This document shows positions 1 to 4,943 of a stretch of 7,876 nucleotides of DNA, piece after piece; the first letter of the stretch is position 1, and each line of letters starts with the position of its first letter. The notes under the pieces were generated by a model. The model saw nothing but the letters and a program-made list of their open reading frames with translations, had not been told where the DNA came from and made no database searches. The DNA comes from Chitinophagaceae bacterium (GTDB lineage: Bacteria; Bacteroidota; Bacteroidia; Chitinophagales; Chitinophagaceae). The DNA lies in contig PLXD01000101.1 of NCBI GenBank assembly GCA_003151295.1, forward strand, positions 4,048-11,923. Reading direction: 5' to 3'. Made by a program: the position numbers and the translations under genes.

Positions 1-727
1 CGTTTCCTATCCGGAAGGCGGGGGTATTTACATGGTGGTGGCCATATATCCAGTAGTCTGCTTCCGAATTTTCAATCAGATCAAATAATTCTACGGCAAA
101 TGCCCCGGTCAGCGGACTGTTTTTGTATTGCGTGGGATAGTTGAGCAGGGTAGGGACATGGTGCGTAATGATGATCGTTTTGAGGGACCCATTCTCCCCG
201 GGCGGGTCCGTTAGGGTCGTTTCCGGAGTCTTCAGCGCCGTTTCCAAAAAGGACCGGCATTCCTTGTGCATCGCATTGACGTCTGCGGGGGTAAGGCTTT
301 TGTCTTTTACCCGTATGGCGCGGTAATCTGCCACGCTTCTCCGGATATCCCATTCATGCTCCGGCGTGACGGGGCTCCATAGCGTGGAAAACAGCAGGTT
401 GCAGTCTTTGTAGCGGACTTGCCGGTTATTGACCAGGAAGAAATTATCGCGGATCTTTTCGAAAAGGGAGATAACAGGAGTTCCTATCGGAGAAGAGGCT
501 TTTATATTGTAATCGTAATATTCATGATTACCCGGGACCCAATAGACTGTCTCGAAATTAGCGGATAGGTATTCGATGAAATCAATGAATTTATCCCGCA
601 GGGTGAAGGGAATGATGTCCCCTGCTAAAACGAGGATTTCTCCGGCCGGGATCAGCGGTTTTTTTTGCAGGTATTTCCAATTCTCGGGAAATTCGAGATG
701 CAGGTCCGAGCAATATTGAATAGTCAT
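1..727 (-). CDS. Calcineurin-like metallophosphoesterase, C-terminus cut by window edge
   Basis: The ATG is at 727 and 242 codons are visible before the left edge; the stop lies outside. The protein carries the full ordered motif set of the calcineurin-like phosphoesterase superfamily (PF00149): SDLH (Asp8, His10), AGD (Asp37), GNHE (Asn67, His68), a THH metal-ligand site (His189 or His190) and GHHH (His230, His232). These residues bind a dinuclear metal centre that hydrolyses phosphomono- or phosphodiesters. There is no signal peptide or membrane segment, so it is probably cytoplasmic. Only the last few strands of the fold can be missing, since the GHxH motif is already present. The substrate cannot be read from the sequence: members act on nucleotides, cyclic nucleotides, proteins or nucleic acids. 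It is the last of four same-strand genes and starts 55 bases after the outer-membrane protein gene. No Shine-Dalgarno is convincing; a GAAGA lies directly before the ATG. Confidence 0.9.
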   Translation of the reverse strand, partial: MTIQYCSDLHLEFPENWKYLQKKPLIPAGEILVLAGDIIPFTLRDKFIDFIEYLSANFETVYWVPGNHEYYDYNIKASSPIGTPVISLFEKIRDNFFLVNNRQVRYKDCNLLFSTLWSPVTPEHEWDIRRSVADYRAIRVKDKSLTPADVNAMHKECRSFLETALKTPETTLTDPPGENGSLKTIIITHHVPTLLNYPTQYKNSPLTGAFAVELFDLIENSEADYWIYGHHHVNTPAFRIGN

Positions 728-731
728 TCTT

Positions 732-761
732 CAAAGTATGAAATTTAATAAACTCAGCAAA
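732..761 (-). promoter_or_regulatory. Possible Bacteroidota-type promoter of the phosphoesterase gene
   Basis: On the minus strand a TTTG (761-758) is followed after 19 bases by TACTTTG (738-732), which is one base short of the Bacteroidota -7 consensus TAnnTTTG. The spacing fits the known TTTG / 19-21 bp / TAnnTTTG pattern. The -7-like element ends only four bases before the ATG, so a transcript from here would be leaderless or nearly so. This is a pattern match only; the A+T richness of the gap makes chance matches likely. Confidence 0.35.
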
Positions 762-767
762 TTTCAT
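738..767. repeat. 9-bp inverted repeat in the gap before the phosphoesterase gene
   Basis: ATGAAATTT (738-746) and AAATTTCAT (759-767) are perfect reverse complements around a 12-base loop. The stem is A+T-rich with no G+C run and no following T tract, so it is a poor intrinsic terminator. It overlaps the putative TTTG element of the downstream promoter, so a regulator site is the other reading. Confidence 0.45.
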
Positions 768-781
768 CCATGCTCAGAATC

Positions 782-2038
782 TCAGAACACTTCACCCAGA
801 TTGGCAAAGATGCCGCTTGAGCCATGCAGGCCCCAGCCGTAATCCAGTGCGATATTGGTGTGCGGGAATTTATTCAGCTTGATCCGGATACCGGCGCCCC
901 AGCCGGGGGCGATGGCCTCAAAACGATTGGTGACCGGCTCTGTGAAGGATTGTGCGTTGATAAATACCACTCCTCCGAGGAGCCCGTTTTTTGTGATCCC
1001 ATAACGATATTCCGATTCCAGGTAGACCATGTCCCTACCCCGGAACCTTCCCCCGATATAGCCCCTTCCCATATTGGCATAGGTGTCAGATTCCGTGGAA
1101 GGCAGGAGCAGGTAAGGAGGCGTGCCGCCAAGGGTAAAAAAATCATAGGTCCAAAGGGCCAGCGTGTTCTTCGACCCGGCAGGGAAATGCTGATATTTGC
1201 GTACATCGATCAGCAGGGATTGCCAACTGGCATCGCTGCCCATGAAGGTAAAGTTAGGCCGGAAAATAATATTGGCATAGTAACTCGGTTCAGGGTTTAT
1301 CTCATTGCGGCGACCATCATATAAAATATTGAAAGTTGGTCCTGCAGAAGTGGATTTGGGGCTAAACCCGTATTTTTCAAGCGCCGTTGGAATGCCGTTG
1401 GTGGGTGGATTCACTTCACGTACATTCCAAAAATAATCCACGTCATATCCCAATCCCAGGTAAAAATCCTTTGCAACGGTTTTCAGCAGGGTCGAATAAA
1501 ACCGGAGATAGTTATAATTGATGGCATTGGCATCGGCATCGGCAGTAAGGGTTCCCAGTCCGTAGGTATTCTGCGGAAATATCTCAAAACGCCAGTCCGT
1601 TACTATATTATACTTGTTGCCTTTTGTCCAGATGTCTCCCTGCAAGGGCATCAGGATCTGATTTTTCTGTGTAAAGGTTGAGTTCAGGTAGATATTGGAT
1701 ATATTGTCTTCTGCCCGCTCACCCGTATAAAATGCCAGGCTGCCGGTGAGATCAACGGCAAGACCCGTCTCCAGGGTGTATTCTGCGGAAGACAGCACCG
1801 CGGGATAGAGCTTACCGGCTTTCTTACCGGATGTGTCGGTCCGGATACCCGGATGCTTCAGTAATAGGTTCCGGCCGATATCGATCAGGTCCACCTGGTC
1901 CTTTCCCGATAAAATATGTAAACGTCGGTGTATTGACGTATCGTGGCGGAACACTATTGTACCCTGAAGGGGTGCTATCGTATGGGATGCTGTCGTATCC
2001 TGGGCATTGCCATTTAAGGCGAGGGCCAGGATTAGCAA
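782..2038 (-). CDS. BamA/TamA-type outer-membrane beta-barrel protein without POTRA domains
   Basis: The protein is likely a surface-antigen (D15/BamA superfamily, PF01103) barrel in the outer membrane. Numbering from the TTG codon at 2038, residues 1-13 look like the rest of a signal peptide ending at NAQ. About 70 residues of linker follow, then about 330 residues of alternating beta-strand pattern. Diagnostic pieces are the D-x-R-x-N-x-x-x-P motif around residues 241-250 (DGRRNEINPEP) and the RGY..GRFRGRD loop at 325-336 followed by an ESEYRY strand, which matches the barrel-lid loop and next strand of BamA-like proteins. The last residue is Phe, as expected of a BAM-inserted barrel. No POTRA repeats fit in the short N-terminus, so it is not a BamA itself; related stand-alone barrels are known in Bacteroidota but their cargo is mostly unknown. 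The true start is uncertain: the only standard codon is TTG at 2038, which would cut the signal peptide short. In-frame codons extend upstream to a TAA at 2132-2134 without any ATG or GTG, and candidate ATT codons lie at 2062 and 2071. Confidence 0.8.
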   Translation of the reverse strand: MLILALALNGNAQDTTASHTIAPLQGTIVFRHDTSIHRRLHILSGKDQVDLIDIGRNLLLKHPGIRTDTSGKKAGKLYPAVLSSAEYTLETGLAVDLTGSLAFYTGERAEDNISNIYLNSTFTQKNQILMPLQGDIWTKGNKYNIVTDWRFEIFPQNTYGLGTLTADADANAINYNYLRFYSTLLKTVAKDFYLGLGYDVDYFWNVREVNPPTNGIPTALEKYGFSPKSTSAGPTFNILYDGRRNEINPEPSYYANIIFRPNFTFMGSDASWQSLLIDVRKYQHFPAGSKNTLALWTYDFFTLGGTPPYLLLPSTESDTYANMGRGYIGGRFRGRDMVYLESEYRYGITKNGLLGGVVFINAQSFTEPVTNRFEAIAPGWGAGIRIKLNKFPHTNIALDYGWGLHGSSGIFANLGEVF

Positions 2039-2131
2039 GAGGAGGAAGGATCTGTTTAAAATGGAAAGAATAGGAGTTGTTTTGCTGAAAAATAGCCAGT
2101 TAATGCATTCCTTCTTTATTCTGGCCGGTGA
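2039..2131 (-). other. In-frame upstream extension encoding the missing part of a signal peptide
   Basis: Between the TAA at 2132-2134 and the TTG at 2038 the reading frame stays open and reads, near its end, ILNRSFLLLL directly before the ILALALNGNAQ of the listed gene. Together this makes a standard Sec signal peptide: Asn-Arg n-region, a run of leucines, then a cleavage site after NAQ or nearby. The frame has no ATG, GTG or further TTG. ATT at 2062-2060 or at 2071-2069 would give the right N-terminus. This is read directly; which codon is used is inference. Confidence 0.5.
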
Positions 2132-2172
2132 TTAACATCTCCAAAACATCTTATTGTATTCTTTTAACAGAA

Positions 2173-3960
2173 TCAGGGTGTTACCCGTGAGAAAGCGGTC
2201 TTATCCTCTTTAAAATTCACATAATAAGAAGGCCACGCATTGAGGCTATTCGCAAACTGTAGTCCTTCGGCGGCGGATCCTTTCATGACATAGAATCGCA
2301 TGTTCATGGTCATATTGCCTTCCTTTAGTTCTTCCCGGAAGACCAGTTTCTGCGTCTTCACCTTCCAGGTAGCGGCGAGGTGTTCGACCGTACAGTCCTT
2401 GATCAGACTATACCCGTTATTCAGGTAGATAAAACCGTTGGTAAGGGCGAAGGCAGGGTCATTTTTATAAGTCGTAGGGATTGTCACTTTCAATTCTTCC
2501 CCACAGGAAGCGGAATACTGTAAGCCATCCGGTGCGGTATCGAATACGATCTCTACGGCGCCGTTTTCCGGCCGTGTGCATTGGATGTCCATTCGATAAA
2601 GGATCTCACTGACCTTGCTCACCTTCACGGTATAGGATTGAGCGTTGACGGCAAAGTTGACCGGAAGCTGTGCCGCAGTATGGATGAGATTGTCCGGAGT
2701 TCCGGTCTCGTTCACCGATCCGTTGCCCGTATTGACGAACAGCGATTTATTGGAGAGGGCCAGCATTTTCTGCAGCTGTTCGAGGATTTTTTTGAGTAGC
2801 ATTCTCGTTGTCGCCACCTCGTTATCGGTATACTGCACTTCTACCAGCCAGGGATCCCAGCCGCTCGAATCCGAGACTTCGGACAGCAAAAGATGCTTCC
2901 AGGCTTCCTGCAGGAGCTTCCTGAGCTCTTCGACATCCTTGCCTTGTTTTTCAGCGTATTTGATGAGGTCTTCGGCCATCATCACTTCCCCGCGAGCCTG
3001 GTAGGACAGTGCCCGGGTGATGCCATCCGTTTCTACACCGCTTCGCTGCCTGCCCATCCACATAAAGGGGCCGCAGACCTTCATATGCCAGGTGCCTTCG
3101 GGTGTGAAGGGATAATCGGGCAGGGTGTAACCCGGATCGTCTTTGATCTTTTGGGCGAGTTCGGTAATGGTAACGAATTTATATCCTTCATCGAGGAGTT
3201 TTTTGTAGTTGTCAGCATTCTTTTTCTCCTGTTCCGGGACCTGGTAGAAATTGCTGTTATAATCCAGTGAATTGAATTCTTCCCCGTCATCCAGGAAGGC
3301 AATGGTCCATTCGAGGTTATTCAGACTTTTTTTGCCTCCGCCGATCAGGGCCTTGATGGAATCGTTCCCATATTTCACGTTCACCAGGGGGAGCGTCTCA
3401 TTGTTATACCAACTATTCGGATCGGAGCTGGTAGCGACAATATCATATTTTCCTTTGAGCGCATAAGCCAGCGCCGGCGACCATTGCATCTCCTGTCCGA
3501 AGAATACCCGCGACCGTTCAAGCCCCTGTTTGGCAAGGGCCTGGTCGGAGAGCTCGATGGACCGTTGCATATCCAGTGCCGGATAGCCGATAAAGAACTG
3601 GTCCGAATAGTGGGCGATGACGAGCTCTATTTGTTTGCGCTTCACGAGTTTTTTGAGCAGCGCCAATACATCGGGATGCTCTTCAGCCAACAGGTCGATG
3701 GCGTATCCCTGGATTTCGATATCGGATCTGTATTGTGGGTTCTTATCGAAGAACTGCAGGACTGGGAAAAGGGATTCGCGGATGATGCGTCTTTCGATCT
3801 TATAATCGCCGGCGACATATTGCAGGTTAAAGTGAAACATGCCGATCGCGTACTTTTGTTTGATGGGAGGCTTTCCCTGCTTTGGGTTGGATGGAGATGA
3901 AAAAAGAGATAAGGAAAAAAACAGGTAAAAGGATAGAAAGGCGGATTTTTTCAGGACCAT
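2173..3960 (-). CDS. Secreted GH57-type glycoside hydrolase (alpha-glucan-active family)
   Basis: The 595-residue product begins with a signal peptide (Lys-Lys n-region, hydrophobic stretch 7-21, Ser-rich end) and has no lipobox Cys, so it is probably periplasmic or exported. The remainder fits the (beta/alpha)7 barrel of GH57 (PF03065). The first conserved region is FHFNLQ near residues 42-47. The second is IELVIAHYSDQ near 111-121. The third is GQEMQWSP at 155-162, where Glu157 matches the family's nucleophile position. The fourth is FLDDGEEF at 222-229, where Asp224 or Asp225 is a candidate acid/base. A TITELAQ segment at 264-270 fits the fifth region. A helical segment with SEVSDSSGWDPW (360-371) resembles the GH57 helical bundle, and the last 180 residues look beta-rich. 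GH57 enzymes act on alpha-glucans (amylase, glucanotransferase, branching) and alpha-galactosides; which one this is cannot be told. First-region residues depart from the usual HxHQP, so substrate or mechanism may differ. The ATG at 3960 gives the intact signal peptide; no Shine-Dalgarno is seen. GH38-like deacetylase/mannosidase relatives are the alternative. Confidence 0.72.
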   Translation of the reverse strand: MVLKKSAFLSFYLFFSLSLFSSPSNPKQGKPPIKQKYAIGMFHFNLQYVAGDYKIERRIIRESLFPVLQFFDKNPQYRSDIEIQGYAIDLLAEEHPDVLALLKKLVKRKQIELVIAHYSDQFFIGYPALDMQRSIELSDQALAKQGLERSRVFFGQEMQWSPALAYALKGKYDIVATSSDPNSWYNNETLPLVNVKYGNDSIKALIGGGKKSLNNLEWTIAFLDDGEEFNSLDYNSNFYQVPEQEKKNADNYKKLLDEGYKFVTITELAQKIKDDPGYTLPDYPFTPEGTWHMKVCGPFMWMGRQRSGVETDGITRALSYQARGEVMMAEDLIKYAEKQGKDVEELRKLLQEAWKHLLLSEVSDSSGWDPWLVEVQYTDNEVATTRMLLKKILEQLQKMLALSNKSLFVNTGNGSVNETGTPDNLIHTAAQLPVNFAVNAQSYTVKVSKVSEILYRMDIQCTRPENGAVEIVFDTAPDGLQYSASCGEELKVTIPTTYKNDPAFALTNGFIYLNNGYSLIKDCTVEHLAATWKVKTQKLVFREELKEGNMTMNMRFYVMKGSAAEGLQFANSLNAWPSYYVNFKEDKTAFSRVTP

Positions 3961-3996
3961 CGTTTAGCGTATTGATTATAGAGGGATAGAGAATGA

Positions 3997-4049
3997 TTCC
4001 CTGATTTCATACTCAGCCCGATTTAGGACCCGATCCGATACTCAGGGAA
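3997..4049. repeat. 8-bp inverted repeat with internal direct repeats after the small gene
   Basis: TTCCCTGA (3997-4004) and TCAGGGAA (4042-4049) are perfect reverse complements around 37 bases. Inside and at the edge, ATACTCAG occurs twice (4009-4016 and 4039-4046) and CCGAT three times. The right arm overlaps the end of the small gene. The loop is long and there is no T tract on either strand next to the stem, so a terminator call would be weak. It may be the relic of a small duplication. Confidence 0.35.
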
Positions 4050-4386
4050 ATTTATCCAGGGAAATTTTGGTAGGATGGCTGAGTTTATAATCGAGGGTGG
4101 TCTGGTCGATCCCCGCGCGCCTGTTGGAATAGCCTTTTTTGTATTTTTTTACCCTGGCTTCGAAACCGATGCGATCGCCTTCTTTGAGGTTGCCCAATTT
4201 TTCAAACCCTTTGGTGAGGTTGAACCATAGATGGTCGGCTACGAGAAGGCCTTCCCGGTTACGAATGCCAACCAGGAGAATGGTTTCGGTGGAGGAACCC
4301 TTATAACCGGATTTTAGGCCGTATTTTTTAAAGATACCGGTAAAGCTGTCGCGCTCTTCGTCCATTTTCTTTAGTTCCTTTCGCAT
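4042..4386 (-). CDS. Small hypothetical protein, OB-fold-like
   Basis: The product is 114 residues from the ATG at 4386. An in-frame TTG at 4401 would add five residues (MNIND), and neither start has a Shine-Dalgarno. I prefer the ATG. The N-terminus is charged and helical (RKELKKMDEERDSF). It is followed by a beta-strand pattern with Gly turns: FTGIFKKYG, ETILLVGIRN, LLVADHLWFNLT, GDRIGFEARVKKY. It ends in a basic tail with DYKLSHPTKISL. The strand order and the GDRIGFEARV strand resemble a five-stranded OB fold, and from memory similar small uncharacterised proteins with DHLWFN, KLGNLKEGD and DYKLSHPTK segments occur in Firmicutes and phage-like contexts. No catalytic site is visible. There is no signal peptide, so it is cytoplasmic, and nucleic-acid binding is a guess from the fold. 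It is transcribed divergently from the repressor gene, so it shares that control region. Confidence 0.75.
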   Translation of the reverse strand: MRKELKKMDEERDSFTGIFKKYGLKSGYKGSSTETILLVGIRNREGLLVADHLWFNLTKGFEKLGNLKEGDRIGFEARVKKYKKGYSNRRAGIDQTTLDYKLSHPTKISLDKFP

Positions 4387-4436
4387 GTCATTGATATTCA
4401 AACGGGTTGAAAAAATAACGTAATTTTTTAAAAATA

Positions 4437-4476
4437 TCCTACCTAATATTTTATTCGTACGAAATATTTCCTACCT
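4437..4476. repeat. 8-bp direct repeat flanking the putative operator
   Basis: TCCTACCT occurs at 4437-4444 and again at 4469-4476, both on the plus strand and 32 bp apart, close to three helical turns. The right copy contains the first bases of the putative -7 box. The two copies bracket the dyad symmetries at 4445-4468. They could be half-sites for a second protein dimer or duplicated -7 elements. Confidence 0.5.
4445..4468. promoter_or_regulatory. Candidate BlaI-family operator (overlapping dyads)
   Basis: A perfect 10-bp palindrome, TTCGTACGAA, occupies 4454-4463. An overlapping inverted repeat, AATATTT (4445-4451) and AAATATT (4462-4468), has its centre two bases to the left. BlaI/MecI/CopY repressors bind as dimers to short dyads in their own promoter, and the position directly before the repressor gene and upstream of the -7-like box is where autorepression would act. 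The sequence is not the staphylococcal TACAnnTGTA-type box, which is expected to vary between phyla. The call is inference from position and symmetry. Confidence 0.5.
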
Positions 4477-4479
4477 TAG
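4449..4479 (+). promoter_or_regulatory. Possible promoter of the repressor/M56 operon
   Basis: TACCTTAG (4472-4479) matches five of the six fixed positions of the Bacteroidota -7 element TAnnTTTG, and a T-rich TTTT lies 19 bases upstream (4449-4452) where the -33 element should be. The -7-like box ends four bases before the ATG at 4484, the same arrangement seen before the phosphoesterase gene. The -33 part is weak. Confidence 0.35.
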
Positions 4480-4483
4480 TCTT

Positions 4484-4885
4484 ATGAAAGCAGAAAACAA
4501 GGAACAAGGCAAGAAAGCAGAGCCGACCAAATCAGAGCTTGAGATCCTTCAGGTCCTGTGGAAACACGGGCCCTCTACCGTTCGCTTCGTGAACGACCGG
4601 TTGAATGAGGAGAAAAGGGCGGTACAATATACGTCGACTTTAAAGCTCATGCAGATCATGTTCGAGAAAGAGATCCTGAAAAGGGATGAGAGCAATATGA
4701 AACACGTCTACAGCGCCGCCGTGGAAGAGCAGAAATACAAAAGTTTCCTGCTGGACCGTTTTGTCGACTCCCTGTATGAGGGATCGGCTGCCAGCCTGAT
4801 GATGCAGTTGTTGGGTAATAAAAAGGCTTCCAAAAAGGAGCTGGATGAGATCCGTGCCTTGTTGAATAAGCTTGATAAAGAGTGA
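4484..4885 (+). CDS. BlaI/MecI/CopY-family transcriptional repressor
   Basis: The 133-residue protein matches the BlaI family (PF03965) in size and pattern. After a charged 14-residue leader there is a winged helix: helix 1 PTKSELEILQVLWKHGPS (14-31), helix 2 TVRFVNDRLNEE (32-43), recognition helix AVQYTSTLKLMQIMFEKE (46-63) and a wing ending KHVYSAA (73-79). Residues 83-133 form the helical dimerisation tail ending in a DEIRALLNKL helix. It should bind DNA as a dimer and repress its own operon until removed by the partner M56 peptidase encoded directly downstream. In staphylococcal BlaI and MecI the cut falls at an Asn-Phe pair; aligning by eye, SLMMQLL (104-110) puts Gln108-Leu109 there, so the cleavage site is not conserved by identity. 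No Shine-Dalgarno is seen before the ATG. It is the first gene of the operon and lies 58 bases before the preferred M56 start, or overlaps it by 14 bases if the TTG start is used. Confidence 0.95.
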   Translation: MKAENKEQGKKAEPTKSELEILQVLWKHGPSTVRFVNDRLNEEKRAVQYTSTLKLMQIMFEKEILKRDESNMKHVYSAAVEEQKYKSFLLDRFVDSLYEGSAASLMMQLLGNKKASKKELDEIRALLNKLDKE

Positions 4886-4943
4886 AGAGAGAATTCTGAA
4901 ACGAGTATCCTTCCTGAAATACAAAACCGTTAAACTGATTTTT

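Noticed and set aside
81..353. Minus-strand 90-codon open frame inside the phosphoesterase gene.
   Set aside because: It is another frame of a gene with all catalytic motifs intact; the shadow product is rich in Arg and Pro and has no recognisable features.
824..1324. Plus-strand 166-codon open frame opposite the barrel gene.
   Set aside because: It is antisense to a well-supported coding frame; its composition follows the complementary codons and no motif is seen.
2176..2186. GGGT-GTT-ACCC hairpin at the end of the GH57 gene as a terminator.
   Set aside because: It has only a four-base-pair stem, lies inside the coding sequence and has no T tract after it.
4872..4943. TTG start for the M56 gene giving 24 extra residues and a 14-base overlap with the repressor gene.
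   Set aside because: The extra residues are basic and unlike the usual family N-terminus; the ATG at 4944 gives the typical short lead into the first membrane segment. It cannot be excluded without data.
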